A DNA stretch of 64,000 bases from Pseudorhodobacter sp. MZDSW-24AT (GCF_002794355.1 NZ_PGOI01000002.1:124001-188000); one strand, 5' to 3'. Counted from the stretch's first letter, positions 9,665-19,989 are shown. Notes: generated by a model from the letters alone, not told the origin. Made by a program: numbers and translations.

Positions 9665-10297
9665 TCAAGACAGCTTTGCGCCGTCCGGGGGCAGCAGTCC
9701 CAGACCGCGCAGATAGATCCCGATGCCCGCTTCCAGCAGGTCTTCCGGGGGGAACGGGCTGCGGGTGCCGCCATTGGCGCTGCCGCGCATGTAAAGTTCG
9801 ACAACACCATGGCTCATTGCCCAGATATGCGCCGAAAACATGGTGGCCGGAGGGCGCAGGCCGGGCGGCAAATGCTCCGACAGGCTTTCTGCCGCGCGCT
9901 CCAGAACGGCACGCGCTTTCCCCGCGACCAGCGCCAGATCGGGATGATCGTTCAGGCTCAGCCCTGATTCAAACATCGCCATGTAGTGGCCGGGATATTT
10001 TCGCGCAAAAGCCAGATAGGCGCGGCCGGTTGCCTCAAACGCGGCCAAGGCCGTGGGCCGACCGTTGTCGAAGGCAAACTCCATCAGCGCGGCAAAAATT
10101 TCGTATCCTTGCCGCGCGACCTCGGCCAGCAGATCCTCTCGCCCGGCAAAATGCCGATAGACGGCCGCTGGGGTCACATCTGCCGCCTTGGCCGCCTCTG
10201 ACAGCGTAAAGCCGGTGGGTCCCTGTTCGGCAATCAGCCCCAAGGCGGCCTCCACCAAGGCCTGCCGCAGATTGCCGTGATGGTAGCCGCGTTTCAC
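9665..10297 (-). CDS. TetR/AcrR family transcriptional regulator
   Basis: A 210-aa regulator with an N-terminal helix-turn-helix (about 25-50: [20 protein letters not shown]) and a C-terminal ligand/dimerisation domain of the WHG type ([12 protein letters not shown]). The GTG start overlaps the stop of ppk2 (GTGA, 10294-10297), so the two are co-translated. TetR proteins usually repress their own operon, so this one may control ppk2 or the export genes downstream. Its inducer is not predictable. The closing residues [13 protein letters not shown] look like the natural end. Confidence 0.9.
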   Translation of the reverse strand: MKRGYHHGNLRQALVEAALGLIAEQGPTGFTLSEAAKAADVTPAAVYRHFAGREDLLAEVARQGYEIFAALMEFAFDNGRPTALAAFEATGRAYLAFARKYPGHYMAMFESGLSLNDHPDLALVAGKARAVLERAAESLSEHLPPGLRPPATMFSAHIWAMSHGVVELYMRGSANGGTRSPFPPEDLLEAGIGIYLRGLGLLPPDGAKLS

Positions 10298-11169
10298 GCG
10301 CGGTCCTTGCGCAGATCGGGGCCGCCGCAGATGGCCGGGTCAGGCGTGCCGATCACAGCCATGTCGCGCCCTTTGTAATCGATGGCGCGCAGAATGGTCT
10401 GCACCGCCGCAATCCGCGCACGTTTTTTGTCATCCGACAAAATGACCGTCCACGGTGCGAAAGAAAAGTGGCTGCGTGTCATCGTCTCATCGATTGCGGC
10501 GCAGTATTCGTCCCATTTGCCCAAGCCGTCGATGTCGATGGGCGACAATTTCCACTGTTTCAACGGGTCCTGCTCTCGGGCAAGGAAGCGCTTCAGCTGT
10601 TCGGCTTGCCCGACTTCCAGCCAGATTTTCAGGAAGATGATCCCGTCATCCACCAGCAGGCTTTCAAAACTGGGCAGTTGTGCAAAGAAATGTTCGCGCT
10701 GCTCGTCGGTGCAAAAGCCAAAGACATGTTCGATCATGGCCCGGTTGTACCAGCTGCGGTCGAACAAGGCGATTTCACCCTTCGCGGGCAACCAATCGAC
10801 GTAGCGCTGGAAATACCACTGCGTCGCCTCTCTGTCTGAGGGCTTGGCCAATGCCACCACCGAACAGACGCGGGGATTGAGGTTTTCGCGCAAGGCGCCG
10901 ATCGTGCCCCCTTTGCCCGCCGCATCGCGTCCTTCGAACACAACCACCAAGCGTTTGCCGGTCGCCTTCAGGTCAGACTGCATCTTGACCAGTTCAATTT
11001 GCAGCGCATCCATCTGTGCGCTGTATTCTTTCCCCTTCATCTCCGTGCGATATGGATAAGCAGGATCAAGGATATCGTCCTTCGAGGCGGTCTCGATCGC
11101 CTTGCGCACTGATTTCGGGGCCTGCGTCTCAAAAAAGGCGCTGATCGCGCCGTCGAATGGCAATGACAT
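10294..11169 (-). CDS. ppk2: Polyphosphate kinase 2
   Basis: A 291-aa PPK2-family kinase that transfers phosphate between polyphosphate and nucleotides, most likely making GTP or ATP from the diphosphate. Walker A is GRDAAGKGG at 80-88 and Walker B/lid region DRSWYNR at 137-143, both canonical. The ATG at 11169 follows a GGAG site; an upstream in-frame TTG at 11196 would add nine residues without a better ribosome site. Single-domain length is normal for the class I branch. The stop overlaps the TetR gene. Confidence 0.94.
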   Translation of the reverse strand: MSLPFDGAISAFFETQAPKSVRKAIETASKDDILDPAYPYRTEMKGKEYSAQMDALQIELVKMQSDLKATGKRLVVVFEGRDAAGKGGTIGALRENLNPRVCSVVALAKPSDREATQWYFQRYVDWLPAKGEIALFDRSWYNRAMIEHVFGFCTDEQREHFFAQLPSFESLLVDDGIIFLKIWLEVGQAEQLKRFLAREQDPLKQWKLSPIDIDGLGKWDEYCAAIDETMTRSHFSFAPWTVILSDDKKRARIAAVQTILRAIDYKGRDMAVIGTPDPAICGGPDLRKDRA

Positions 11170-11214
11170 GGCTCGCTCCGTCTGCTGTCGCGCCAAGTAT
11201 GGCGATTGCCCCTG

Positions 11215-12165
11215 TCAGCGCAATCCGGCCCGCGCGGCAGCACGGTCGATCGCGGCGATGACCGCGTCAGGATGTGTGTGATGCGGCATATGCCCGACGC
11301 CTTCCAGAACGGTGAGATGGCCGTTGGGCAAAATCTGGGTCAAGGGGCGGGAATGGATGTCGAGCGGCACGATGGTATCGGCGTCACCATGCACAAGCTC
11401 GACCGGGAGGGTCAGGCGGGCGTAATCGTCCTGCATCGCCTCAACCTGCGGACGCAAGGCATTGATCTGTGCCGCGTTTGTGCCCATCGACCCTTTGCGC
11501 AGGATCAGATCGATCCCAAGATGGTCGGCATAGCCCTCTGGCGCTGGCTGTGGCGCGAAGACGCCCTCCACAGCGCGGCGCACAAAACCATGGGTGACAA
11601 GTGCCGAAGCGAGCGGCAGCAAGGTTGCGCGCCCAACGGTTGATGCCGTGACGCGATACCAGATGTCCAGCTCTCCGGGCCAAGGCAGCGATGGCGACGA
11701 CACCAGCACAAGTGCAGCGGGCGGCTCTTGCAAGGCCCAGGCGAGCGCGACGGTCCCGCCATAGCTTTGCCCCAGAACCACTGGATTTTCCACACCAATC
11801 TGCGCCACCGCCTGCCGAAGGATATGCGCCTGACCCGCGACACTCGCGTCATGATCGGGCAAGGGGTCTGAATAGCCCAGCCCCGGTCGATCCAAAGCGA
11901 TCACCCGATACCGGTCAGACAGGCGCTCCATCAAGGCAAAGGTAAACTCGCGCAAATTGCCGTTCGCGCCATGGATCATCACAAGATCCGGGCCGGTGCC
12001 CGCCACCTGCAGATGCACCTGCAACCCTTCGACCGATAGAAATTGCCCGGTCGGTGGATGTGACGCGAGCGCCGCGGCCTCGCGCGCAGAAGTGCGCATG
12101 GCCGTTGTGGCGATCACGCCAAGTCCGATGAGAGCGGCACTAGCGGCCAATATCTTGCGGGTCAT
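11215..12165 (-). CDS. Alpha/beta hydrolase with N-terminal membrane anchor
   Basis: A 316-aa alpha/beta hydrolase. A hydrophobic N-terminal segment (about 5-24) suggests a membrane anchor or signal. The catalytic triad is S134 in GQSYGG, D263 in HGDAD and H292 in GVGHMPH; the HGANG oxyanion loop is at about 65-69. The ATG at 12165 overlaps the end of metA by 26 bases. The homoserine acyltransferase context does not define a substrate; it could be an epoxide hydrolase, haloperoxidase-like or lipase-like esterase. Confidence 0.87.
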   Translation of the reverse strand: MTRKILAASAALIGLGVIATTAMRTSAREAAALASHPPTGQFLSVEGLQVHLQVAGTGPDLVMIHGANGNLREFTFALMERLSDRYRVIALDRPGLGYSDPLPDHDASVAGQAHILRQAVAQIGVENPVVLGQSYGGTVALAWALQEPPAALVLVSSPSLPWPGELDIWYRVTASTVGRATLLPLASALVTHGFVRRAVEGVFAPQPAPEGYADHLGIDLILRKGSMGTNAAQINALRPQVEAMQDDYARLTLPVELVHGDADTIVPLDIHSRPLTQILPNGHLTVLEGVGHMPHHTHPDAVIAAIDRAAARAGLR

Positions 12166-13057
12166 AGGGCGTTGACTGGTAAATCTCGTTGATCCAGTTG
12201 CCATATAGCAGGTGCGCGTGACTTCTCCAGCGATTGAGCGGCTTCATCGCGGGGTTGTCATTCGGATAATAATTGATCGGCACATTGATGGTGGTGCCGT
12301 TCGCAATATCGCGGTCGTATTCCTGTTTCAGCGTGTCGCTGTCATATTCGAAATGGTTGAAGATATAAAGCGCGCGATGGCTTGGATCTTCCACCAGACA
12401 GGGGCCCACCTCATCGCTGCCCAAAAGCGTCCGCAACGCAGGGCGCGCCGCGATTTCAGCTTGGCGTATCTCCGTCCAACGGCTGACCGGGATCACACAA
12501 TCGTCGGAAAAACCACGCAGAAAAGGGGATGTTGGGTCGAGATTCCGATGGCGGAAGCAGCCGAATGCCTTGTGCTCCAGCAGATGCTTTTGCACGCCGT
12601 GGAAATGGTTGATCATCGCCATTCCACCCCAACAGACGCCAAAGGTGGAATGCACATGGGTCTGGGTCCAATCAAAGACAGCGCACAGCTCATCCCAATA
12701 GGTGACGTCCTTGAAAGGCAAATGCTCGATCGGCGCACCGGTGATGATCAGCCCGTCGAACTTCTCGTCACGCACATCCTCGAACGGGCGGTAGAAGGCT
12801 TCCATGTGTTCGGCGGCGGTGTTTTTCGTCTGATGCTCCGACATGCGGATCAGCTGAAAATCAATCTGCAAGGGCGTCGCCCCGATCAGGCGCGCGAATT
12901 GGTTTTCCGTCTGAATTTTCTTGGGCATCAGATTGAGCAGCCCAATTTTCAGCGGGCGGATGTCCTGCCGCGCCGCGCGTTCGGGCGACATGACCATGAC
13001 GCCCTCGTTCCGCAGAACGTCGAAGGCGGGCAGGGTCTCGGGCAGGGTAATCGGCAT
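12140..13057 (-). CDS. metA: Homoserine O-acyltransferase (acetyl-CoA type predicted)
   Basis: A 305-aa MetA enzyme of methionine synthesis. The catalytic residues fall at the canonical numbers: C142 in FGVCWGG, H235 and E237 in NHFE. Residue 111 is glutamate (GAPIEHLPF). In characterised MetA enzymes E111 goes with acetyl-CoA use and G111 with succinyl-CoA, so the product is predicted to be O-acetylhomoserine. The ATG at 13057 is preceded by AAGGAAG. It follows the ATPase gene by only 38 bases, leaving little room for a leader or riboswitch. Confidence 0.95.
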   Translation of the reverse strand: MPITLPETLPAFDVLRNEGVMVMSPERAARQDIRPLKIGLLNLMPKKIQTENQFARLIGATPLQIDFQLIRMSEHQTKNTAAEHMEAFYRPFEDVRDEKFDGLIITGAPIEHLPFKDVTYWDELCAVFDWTQTHVHSTFGVCWGGMAMINHFHGVQKHLLEHKAFGCFRHRNLDPTSPFLRGFSDDCVIPVSRWTEIRQAEIAARPALRTLLGSDEVGPCLVEDPSHRALYIFNHFEYDSDTLKQEYDRDIANGTTINVPINYYPNDNPAMKPLNRWRSHAHLLYGNWINEIYQSTPYDPQDIGR

Positions 13058-13095
13058 GGGACGCTTCCTTTGGAGCGAGGGATGTAGGATCGCGC

Positions 13096-13965
13096 TCAGC
13101 GCCGATCAATGGCGCGGGCGATCAGGCTGTTGAAATCTTGCGGAGTTGCCACGCTGGACACTTCGTCCGCCGTCACCGTCACCCCCCAGCCAGCCATCGC
13201 GGCATAGCGCGGCTGACGGTGGGCAAGCGCGCGGGCATAAGTCCAGCGCACGAAATGATCGGGATCGCAGGTTTCCTCAGAGTTTCCGGTGGTTGCGCGA
13301 TATTCTTTCCACGCTGAATGAAGAAATTCGGGTTGATAATACATGGGCTTGGGCGCCCGGTCAAAGCGACGGGCCAGCTCTGCCGTGTGATCGTCAGATC
13401 CCTTGATCCAGACCAGCAAGACCGTTTCCGCCAGTTGCCGCATCACCGGATCCTGCGCGTCGTCAGGGTTGACCACTTCGCAGATCGAACCTGAAGTGTC
13501 GCAGATAAAGTTCTGATAGCCGTAAATATTTTCGGCCCTCTGCATGAAATGCGCGGTGTCCAGCATGGCGGACACTTCGGCCCGGCGGTGCTGTTCTTGG
13601 CGCAACATGTATTCCGCGAAAGGCAATCCGCCCTTGGCCGGATCGCCCGGCTTGCCCAGATAGGTGGACAGGGGAGCAAGGTTGTCGAAGGTGATGTTGG
13701 ACGCGATGTAAACCGAATCCGTCATCAACAATTCCCGCAAAAGCGGCACTTTCATCGCTTCGCGCTTGAAATTGTCGGCGATGAACTCGTTCATATAACG
13801 GGTTCCGATGCGATAATCGACCGAGTAATGGAACCAGCCGCCTTGATCGGGGCGGCTGTCGCGCAGCATGTTCGACAGATGCGTTTTGCCCAGACCGGAC
13901 ATGCCGAAAAGCAGCACGCGCTTGTGCCCTGCCGCCAGATAGTCTGCCCCGGTCGCGTAGATCAT
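13096..13965 (-). CDS. P-loop ATPase of unknown role
   Basis: A 289-aa protein with a clear Walker A (GMSGLGKT, residues 21-28) close to the N terminus and adenylate-kinase-like character around it ([20 protein letters not shown]). The rest has no motif I recognise beyond a possible Walker B ([10 protein letters not shown]). The ATG at 13965 ([10 protein letters not shown]) is preferred to a start at 14007. Similar proteins are annotated simply as ATPases in Rhodobacterales. It sits 38 bases upstream of metA on the same strand and may share its transcript, but nothing ties it to methionine synthesis. Confidence 0.8.
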   Translation of the reverse strand: MIYATGADYLAAGHKRVLLFGMSGLGKTHLSNMLRDSRPDQGGWFHYSVDYRIGTRYMNEFIADNFKREAMKVPLLRELLMTDSVYIASNITFDNLAPLSTYLGKPGDPAKGGLPFAEYMLRQEQHRRAEVSAMLDTAHFMQRAENIYGYQNFICDTSGSICEVVNPDDAQDPVMRQLAETVLLVWIKGSDDHTAELARRFDRAPKPMYYQPEFLHSAWKEYRATTGNSEETCDPDHFVRWTYARALAHRQPRYAAMAGWGVTVTADEVSSVATPQDFNSLIARAIDRR

Positions 13966-14023
13966 CGCCCAGCCCCTGTGTTTGCCCCCGACAATTACCG
14001 CCCACAAGCCGCACCTTCAATGC

Positions 14024-14049
14024 AAAACCCGCCCCGGTGAGGGGGCGGG
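14024..14049 (-). terminator. Intrinsic terminator of the FadL/OmpP1 gene
   Basis: Read on the minus strand, CCCGCCCC and GGGGCGGG form an 8-bp stem with a 6-nt loop followed by TTTT. It lies 23 bases after the stop of the outer-membrane protein gene. Confidence 0.8.
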
Positions 14050-14071
14050 CTGAACGCAGATTGGCGCGAGA

Positions 14072-15208
14072 TCAGAAACTGAAGCCAACCCGAAGACCAA
14101 CCGCAACAGCGCTGTTGCCCGCAAACCGCGCGTTGCCGGTTGTCGCATCTGAAGTAGGTTTCAGAGCATCTGCGTTTCCAATGTCGATGTAACGCACGCC
14201 GGCGGTGATCTTCATGTTGTTGTGCGTGTAAGTCCCGCCAACTTGCAAGCTCAGCTGGCCATCGGTCGGGCCGAGGTTGCCAGTGGGAGCGCCGTGGGTT
14301 TTCTCATATCCGATCGAGACAGCACCGGAAAAGGCGTCCGAAAACTTGCGCCCGACACCAATATTGTAGGTGATGGTGTCATTTGCATAATCCACCAGTG
14401 GGTTCGCCGCGCCAGCATTTGGCGCAATAAGCTTGGTCGAGGTCCAATCGACCCAACGGATCGAGCCAAAGACGAGAGTGTCTGCTGCGACACCGGTCTG
14501 GAAGTCAAGTGTCAGCGATTTGGGCAACTCAACGCCTGTGCTGCCATTAAATCCTACAAAACCGCCCTCTGTGAGCACGACGCCCGAAACGGGAAGGTTG
14601 TGTGTCGTGTCAGATGAGTAGGTTAGACCGACCCGAAGCGCAATCTCGGGCTTTTCATAGGCGACGCCGATAATGTAGCCCAGATCACGAGTCTGATCGA
14701 AGCTCGCGCGATAGAAGTTGACCGGCACTCCGGGTGCGCTTGGCAACGTCGTTGTGCTCAGTGACACGTCACCGCCGATGCCCACAGACTTCAGACCGCC
14801 CAGGACAGAGACATTCTCATTGATTTTGTATTTGGCAAGCAACGCCAAGGTGTCGCCACGAAGCTTTGCTGCCGAACCACGAAGAGGGTAGTTCGTCGAA
14901 GGATCATACAGCACATCTGCACCATATGATGGGTCCAATGTAAGTCCTAACGACAGGTTTGCGTTGATGTCCGCTTTTACCGCCAGACCAACAGTCGTGT
15001 AATCTTTGGTGACGTTGCCAGTGGTCACCGAAGGGACCGCCTTGAGTGCTCCCGAGACCTTCGGTGAAACCGAGCCGAAGCTGAGCTCGGCGTAGTTTCC
15101 CTTTTCAAACATGAAGCCCAGTGGCGTGGCAGAGCGTTCAAATCCGCCCGCTTGTGCCGCACCAACGGACACGGCAGCTGCGGCGGCTGCGATCATGATA
15201 TTCTTCAT
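14072..15208 (-). CDS. Outer-membrane protein of the FadL/OmpP1 family
   Basis: A 378-aa predicted beta-barrel channel for hydrophobic compounds. The ATG at 15208 follows AGGAAAA and opens a classic signal peptide (MKNIMIAAAA, cleavage near AQA-GGF at 20/21); the open frame to 15358 upstream has no such features. Alternating strands, the late segment TYTHNNMKITAGVRYIDIG and a terminal aromatic residue (VGFSF) fit a barrel. Its codon use is visibly more AT-rich than that of its neighbours, which is common for abundant porin-like genes but could also mark transfer. A terminator follows directly. The substrate is unknown; aromatic or fatty compounds are typical for the family. Confidence 0.87.
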   Translation of the reverse strand: MKNIMIAAAAAAVSVGAAQAGGFERSATPLGFMFEKGNYAELSFGSVSPKVSGALKAVPSVTTGNVTKDYTTVGLAVKADINANLSLGLTLDPSYGADVLYDPSTNYPLRGSAAKLRGDTLALLAKYKINENVSVLGGLKSVGIGGDVSLSTTTLPSAPGVPVNFYRASFDQTRDLGYIIGVAYEKPEIALRVGLTYSSDTTHNLPVSGVVLTEGGFVGFNGSTGVELPKSLTLDFQTGVAADTLVFGSIRWVDWTSTKLIAPNAGAANPLVDYANDTITYNIGVGRKFSDAFSGAVSIGYEKTHGAPTGNLGPTDGQLSLQVGGTYTHNNMKITAGVRYIDIGNADALKPTSDATTGNARFAGNSAVAVGLRVGFSF

Positions 15209-15244
15209 TTTTTCCTCATCCTGTGCGTAGGATTTTCCCTGCCC

Positions 15245-15293
15245 TGACGCTATTTGACGCGGGTGTGATGGGTCAATCAATGACGCCGCGTCA
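15245..15293 (-). promoter_or_regulatory. TGACGC repeat cluster upstream of the FadL/OmpP1 gene
   Basis: Three copies of TGACGC occur at 15245, 15255 and 15281 (plus-strand reading); the last is part of a perfect 13-nt palindrome, TGACGC-C-GCGTCA (15281-15293). The cluster lies 37-85 bases upstream of the outer-membrane protein start, where an operator would be expected. Confidence 0.4.
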
Positions 15294-15305
15294 CAAAGCT
15301 TGCAT

Positions 15306-16190
15306 TCAAGCGCGGTGTGGCTTTCGGGTCTCGGCGCGGATGTTGATCCAGTTTGCAAACAGGATCAGTCCCGCGCCGACAAAGAGCAGCGCTTCGATCT
15401 GCTCTTGATAAAGCAGGGCGCCCGCAAGCGCCATCAGGGGCAGGCGGGTGAAATCGATGGGCATCACAAATGTGGCTGGCGCCATGCGCAATGCGGAGGT
15501 CAGGCACAGATGCGCCAGAACGCCCGTGACGCCAATGACCACAAGCCAAGGCGCGGTGGCAGCGGTGGGCCAAGCGATCTGTCCATCCCACGCGGCGAGG
15601 GTTGCACCAAACACGAATTGCATCACCGTCAGCCAGAACAGGATCGACAGGATGGTGACATCGCGTGAGAGGCGTTTGGTGGCAATGTTGGTGGCGGCGA
15701 AACAGATGGCGGCTCCGGCGGCGGCCAGGACGCCGATGTTGAGCGCATTGAAGTCGGGGCGCACGACGATCAGGATACCGACAAAGCCAAGACCAGCGGC
15801 AAGCGCGCGGGCACCCGTGATGCGCTCGCCCAAGAGCAATGGCGAAAGCAGGATCACCCAGAGCGGCGAGGTGAATTCGATGGCGATCAACTGTGCGAGC
15901 GGGATCAGTGTCAGCGCCCAGAACCATAAGTTCTGCCCTGTGAAATGCACCACATTGCGCAAGGCATGGCCACCCAGCCGATCTGTGCGGATGTCGGAGA
16001 GTTTGCCCATGGCCGCCGCCGCGCCCAGAACCAGAAAGAAGCTGACGAAAGAGCGTGCCGCCATGATCTCAAACGTGTCATGCGCGCCCTGAAGCTGGCG
16101 CCCTGCAATGGCCATGCCGCTAAACGAGACGACTGAGCCCAGCATCCAGAGGGCGGCGGCAAGCGGGCGGGGGGGCGGGGTGCTGGTCAT
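15306..16190 (-). CDS. DMT-family (EamA) membrane transporter
   Basis: A 294-aa membrane protein made of two EamA repeats of about five helices each, the normal layout of drug/metabolite exporters. Strongly hydrophobic segments recur throughout (for example ILLSPLLLGERITGA between helices, a typical EamA turn). It is likely an inner-membrane exporter or permease of small metabolites; RhaT/RarD-like specificity cannot be read from sequence. The ATG at 16190 gives a standard length. The gene ends 97 bases before the outer-membrane protein gene on the same strand. Confidence 0.9.
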   Translation of the reverse strand: MTSTPPPRPLAAALWMLGSVVSFSGMAIAGRQLQGAHDTFEIMAARSFVSFFLVLGAAAAMGKLSDIRTDRLGGHALRNVVHFTGQNLWFWALTLIPLAQLIAIEFTSPLWVILLSPLLLGERITGARALAAGLGFVGILIVVRPDFNALNIGVLAAAGAAICFAATNIATKRLSRDVTILSILFWLTVMQFVFGATLAAWDGQIAWPTAATAPWLVVIGVTGVLAHLCLTSALRMAPATFVMPIDFTRLPLMALAGALLYQEQIEALLFVGAGLILFANWINIRAETRKPHRA

Positions 16191-16262
16191 GGGCTTGTTC
16201 TGGCGCGTGGCGCCGAGAGTGTCCAGAGCTTGCGGTGCAAGGATCGACCCGCGCAGAAGGGC

Positions 16263-16541
16263 TCAGTCGCCCAATTCCTCGATCTGGAAATCGCGCAGGA
16301 TGTGCCGGGTCGCTTCGAACCAGCGGCTGGCACGGGTGCGGGATTGATGGGCGTCAAAATCGGCCCGGGTGCGAAACGTTTCGCGCACGTCCCAGATCAT
16401 CGGATTGTCGGTCTGGGTGACATCGAAGGACAGGCAGCCCGGCTCGGCCCGGGTCAGGCGGATATGTTCGGGCAAGTGCTGCTGCACGATCTGCGACTCA
16501 CTGTCTGTCATGCAGATCAAATGGCCTTTGAGCCGGATCAT
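16263..16541 (-). CDS. Antibiotic biosynthesis monooxygenase-like (ABM) protein
   Basis: A 92-aa small dimeric ferredoxin-like fold protein. The segment EPGCLSFDVTQTDNP followed by WDVRETFRTRADFDAHQSRTRASRW is typical of ABM/quinol monooxygenase families such as YgiN. The ATG at 16541 (MIRLKGHLICM) gives the family length; the open frame to 16658 upstream runs through the intercistronic palindrome and is not coding-like. It lies downstream of guaA on the same strand. The physiological substrate is unknown. Confidence 0.82.
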   Translation of the reverse strand: MIRLKGHLICMTDSESQIVQQHLPEHIRLTRAEPGCLSFDVTQTDNPMIWDVRETFRTRADFDAHQSRTRASRWFEATRHILRDFQIEELGD

Positions 16542-16577
16542 CCGCTTGCCCCTTGGCTGTGCCGGACGAAGGTGGCG

Positions 16578-16598
16578 CGATTTTTCTGCGAAAAATCG
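16578..16598 (-). repeat. 21-nt palindrome, copy 1 (3' of guaA)
   Basis: Arms CGATTTTTC and GAAAAATCG enclose a 3-nt loop that reads GCA on the minus strand. It lies 20 bases after the guaA stop and 36 bases before the next gene. An identical element, in the same orientation relative to the upstream gene, lies after iscR at 63608. In RNA it forms a perfect 9-bp hairpin, but no T run follows. Confidence 0.85.
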
Positions 16599-16618
16599 GC
16601 GGCGCCCGTCCGGCCTTT

Positions 16619-18187
16619 TCATTCCAGTTCGATGGTGCCCGGCGGCTTGCTGGTGCAATCGTAGAACACCCGGTTGATGCCTTGCACCTCGTTGATGATC
16701 CGGGTCGAGGTTTCGCCCAAGAAATCATGCGTGAACGGGTAGTAATCCGCCGTCATGCCATCGACAGAGGTAACGGCCCGGAGCGCGAGCGCATAGTCAT
16801 AGGTGCGCCCATCACCCATCACGCCCACCGTCTTCATTGGCAGGATCGCGGCGAAGGCCTGCCAGATCTCGTCATACAGACCGTGTTTCCGGATTTGGTC
16901 GATATACACCGCATCGGCCTTGCGCAGGATCTCCAGCTTTTCGGTGGTGATCTCGCCGGGGCAGCGGATGGCGAGGCCGGGGCCGGGGAAGGGGTGGCGG
17001 CCGATAAAGCTTGCGGGCAGGCCAAGTTCGCGGCCCAGCGCCCGCACCTCGTCTTTGAACAACTCGCGCAGTGGTTCGACCAGTTTCAGCCCCATCTTTT
17101 CCGGAAGGCCGCCGACATTGTGGTGCGACTTGATGGTCACCGAAGGCCCACCGCTGAACGAGACCGACTCGATCACATCCGGGTAAAGCGTGCCTTGCGC
17201 AAGGAACTTTGCGCCGCCGACTTCGGTGGCATGTTTCTGGAACACGTCGATGAACAGCCGACCGATCGTCTTGCGCTTGACCTCGGGGTCGCTGACGCCT
17301 TCAAGCGCGCCAAGAAACAGCGCGGATTCGTCAGCATGGATCAGCGGCATCTGGTAATGGTCGCGGAACATGGTGACGACCTGCTCTGCCTCACCCAAAC
17401 GCAGAAGCCCATGGTCGACGAAGACGCAGGTCAGCTGATCGCCGATGGCTTCGTGGATCAGCACGGCGGCCACCGAGGAATCGACACCGCCCGACAGGCC
17501 GCAGATCACCTTGGCGTCGCCCACCTGTTCGCGGATCTTGCGGATCGCCTCTTCACGATAAGCACCCATCGTCCAGTCGCCCTTGAAGCCTGCGAGCTTT
17601 ACGAAATTCTCATACAGCTTCGCGCCCTTGGGGGTGTGGTGCACCTCGGGGTGGAACTGAACGGCGTAGAAATGGCGCGACGGATCGGCAGTGATGGCGA
17701 AGGGCGCGTTGGGCGAGGTGCCGAACACCTCGAACCCCGGCGCGATTCGCGAGACATGGTCGCCATGGCTCATCCAGACCTGTTCGCGCCCTCCGGTGGT
17801 GTTGGGATCAAACCAACCGTCAAGCAAGGGCAGACCCGACCCTGTCGGGGTGACATAGGCGCGGCCGAATTCCGCGGTGCCATGCCCGCGTTCCACCAAG
17901 CCGCCCAAGCAATGCATCATGACTTGCTGGCCATAGCAGATGCCAAGGATCGGCACGCCCATCGAGAACACCGAAGACGGCGGCATCGGCGCGCCCGGTG
18001 CAAAGACCGAAGACGGCCCGCCCGAGAAAATCACGGCCTTTGGCGCGAATTCGGCCAGAAAGGCATCGTCCACTTTGTTGAACGGGTGGATTTCACAATA
18101 AACGTTCAGCTCCCGCAGGCGGCGCGCGATCAGTTGCGTCACCTGAGAGCCGAAGTCGATGATCAAAAGGCGGTCATGATGGGTCAT
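16619..18187 (-). CDS. guaA: GMP synthase (glutamine-hydrolysing)
   Basis: A 522-aa enzyme converting XMP to GMP with glutamine and ATP. The class I amidotransferase domain has nucleophile C84 (GICYGQQ) with H179 and E181 (FHPE); the ATP pyrophosphatase loop is SGGVDS at 232-237; the C-terminal dimerisation domain ends PPGTIELE, close to the family's PPGTIEWE. The ATG at 18187 gives the normal length, while the frame stays open to 18493 without a plausible start. The guaB gene for the preceding step lies in the same window at 39568. The gene is divergent from the MttB-family gene, with a 212-bp shared upstream region. Confidence 0.97.
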   Translation of the reverse strand: MTHHDRLLIIDFGSQVTQLIARRLRELNVYCEIHPFNKVDDAFLAEFAPKAVIFSGGPSSVFAPGAPMPPSSVFSMGVPILGICYGQQVMMHCLGGLVERGHGTAEFGRAYVTPTGSGLPLLDGWFDPNTTGGREQVWMSHGDHVSRIAPGFEVFGTSPNAPFAITADPSRHFYAVQFHPEVHHTPKGAKLYENFVKLAGFKGDWTMGAYREEAIRKIREQVGDAKVICGLSGGVDSSVAAVLIHEAIGDQLTCVFVDHGLLRLGEAEQVVTMFRDHYQMPLIHADESALFLGALEGVSDPEVKRKTIGRLFIDVFQKHATEVGGAKFLAQGTLYPDVIESVSFSGGPSVTIKSHHNVGGLPEKMGLKLVEPLRELFKDEVRALGRELGLPASFIGRHPFPGPGLAIRCPGEITTEKLEILRKADAVYIDQIRKHGLYDEIWQAFAAILPMKTVGVMGDGRTYDYALALRAVTSVDGMTADYYPFTHDFLGETSTRIINEVQGINRVFYDCTSKPPGTIELE

Positions 18188-18399
18188 GCGCCCGCATACG
18201 AAGGGTCGCGCAGAATCGCAAGAGGGGAAAGCGCGAGGGCAGGGGCTCTTGCGCCTTGGCATGCATGAAACGGCGGCCCTTTGCTGCCTCCTGCTCACTG
18301 CGCAGGCATGTCGTTTTTGGGTGTTAAGTGACGGAAACAGGTCTCGGGTCAGACGGCTTTGGCGGCATAAGGGCGGCAAACACCCAAGGAGGATGAAGC

Positions 18400-19947
18400 A
18401 TGAGCGATGTTGCGGTCGAGGGTCGCCGGGCACGCGGCGGCGGCGGTTCCGCACGGCGGGCCGAGCGGACGGCGGTTTCACTGGAAACGGCAAAGTTCAT
18501 CCAGCGTAACATTCCAAATTTCGAGATTCTGAACGAAGAGGCACTGGCCATCATTGAATGGAATGCCGATACCGTTCTGGAAGAAATCGGCGTGAATTTC
18601 GTAGAGAATCCGGCGGCGCTGGCCTTGTGGAAAGCCGCAGGCGCCGATGTGCAGGGCGAGCGGGTGCGAATCCCCCGGGGGCTGGCACGAAAACTCTGCG
18701 CCACCGCGCCCTCGCGTTTTACCCAGCATGCGCGCAACCCGGCGCGCAATGTCGACATCGGCGGGCGCAATCTGGTGCTCGCCCCGGTTTACGGCCCGCC
18801 TTTCGTGCGCGACAGTGAGGGCGGTCGACGCTACGCCACGATCCATGATTTCCAGAACTTCGTGAAGCTGGGCTATATGTCCAAATGGTTGCACCATTCG
18901 GGTGGCACCGTCTGCGAGCCGACGGATGTGCCGGTGAACAAGCGCCATCTGGACATGCTGCATGCGCATATGGTGCTGTCGGACAAGCCTTACATGGGTT
19001 CGGTCACCGAACCCAGCCGTGCCGAGGATTCGGTCGAGATGTCGAAGATCCTTTTTGGGTCCGATTTCGTCGATCAGAACACGGTGATGACCTCGCTCAT
19101 CAACATCAACAGCCCGCTGACCTTTGATGGCATCATGATGGGCGCGCTGGAAGTGTTTGCCCGCGCGGGTCAGGCGGCAATCATCTCGCCTTTCATCGTG
19201 GGCGGCGCGATGGCCCCGGTGACGGTGGCGGGCACGCTGACGCAGGTGCTGGCCGAAGTCTTGGCGGGCGTGGCCTATAGCCAGCTGGTGCGCCCCGGCG
19301 CGCCGGTGATCTTTGGTGCTTTTGTGACCAGCATCGACATGAACTCGGGCGCGCCCACCTTTGGCACGCCCGAAGCCGCGCATATCACCTATGGCGCGGG
19401 GCAACTCGCGCGGCGGCTGAACCTGCCTTATCGCTCGGGCGGCAGCTTCTGCGGATCCAAGCTGCCGGATGCGCAGGCCGCGTATGAGACCGCGAACAGC
19501 CTCAACATGGCCCTGTTGGCGGGCGTCAACTTCATGCTGCATGCCTGTGGCTGGCTTGAAGGCGGGCTGGTCAGTTCTTACGAGAAATTCGTGATGGACG
19601 CCGATCAGCTGGGCACCTTGCACCATCTGGCGCAAGGCGTGATGATGGACACCAATGGACAGGCGCTGGACGCGCTGCGCGAGGTCGGGCCAGGCGGCCA
19701 TTTCCTTGGCTGCGCCCATACGCAAGCCAATTTCAAGTCGGCCTTTTGGCGGTCAGATCTGTTCGACTACAAGCCGTTCGAAACTTGGGCCGAAGAAGGC
19801 GCGCGCGACACGCAGGCCCTCGCGGCCGAGCGGGTCAAAAAGCAGCTGAGTGACTACCAGCAACCGACGCTGGACCCCGGCATTCGCGAAGCTTTGGATG
19901 CTTATGTGGCGCGCAAAAAGGCGTCGATGCCCGACGCCTTTATCTAG
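18400..19947 (+). CDS. Trimethylamine methyltransferase (MttB) family protein, non-pyrrolysine
   Basis: A 515-aa member of the MttB superfamily of corrinoid-dependent amine methyltransferases. The frame is uninterrupted, with no in-frame amber codon, so it belongs with the non-pyrrolysine branch that includes glycine betaine methyltransferase MtgB. Recognisable stretches are [36 protein letters not shown] and GCAHTQANF. The N-terminal basic glycine-rich leader ([13 protein letters not shown]) is variable. No corrinoid protein (MttC-like) or activator gene lies beside it. A quaternary amine such as betaine, carnitine or proline betaine is a plausible substrate, but this is inference. GGAGG precedes the ATG. 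Confidence 0.9.
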   Translation: MSDVAVEGRRARGGGGSARRAERTAVSLETAKFIQRNIPNFEILNEEALAIIEWNADTVLEEIGVNFVENPAALALWKAAGADVQGERVRIPRGLARKLCATAPSRFTQHARNPARNVDIGGRNLVLAPVYGPPFVRDSEGGRRYATIHDFQNFVKLGYMSKWLHHSGGTVCEPTDVPVNKRHLDMLHAHMVLSDKPYMGSVTEPSRAEDSVEMSKILFGSDFVDQNTVMTSLININSPLTFDGIMMGALEVFARAGQAAIISPFIVGGAMAPVTVAGTLTQVLAEVLAGVAYSQLVRPGAPVIFGAFVTSIDMNSGAPTFGTPEAAHITYGAGQLARRLNLPYRSGGSFCGSKLPDAQAAYETANSLNMALLAGVNFMLHACGWLEGGLVSSYEKFVMDADQLGTLHHLAQGVMMDTNGQALDALREVGPGGHFLGCAHTQANFKSAFWRSDLFDYKPFETWAEEGARDTQALAAERVKKQLSDYQQPTLDPGIREALDAYVARKKASMPDAFI

Positions 19948-19956
19948 ATGGGGCAG

Positions 19957-19988
19957 GGCGGGCGGCGGCCTCATCCTGCCCGCCCGCC
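19957..19988. other. GC-rich hairpin between convergent genes
   Basis: GGCGGGCGG (19957-19965) pairs perfectly with CCGCCCGCC (19980-19988) in the 42-bp gap between the MttB-family gene and the convergent small gene. No T run follows on either strand, so terminator activity is uncertain. Confidence 0.4.
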
Positions 19989-19989
19989 G

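Noticed and set aside
13058-13110. Possible SAM-II-type riboswitch before metA
   Set aside because: The gap is only 38 bases, and the conserved SAM-II core and pseudoknot sequences are not found.
16542-16658. N-terminal extension of the ABM protein
   Set aside because: It runs through the intercistronic palindrome and into the end of guaA; the family length is met from 16541.
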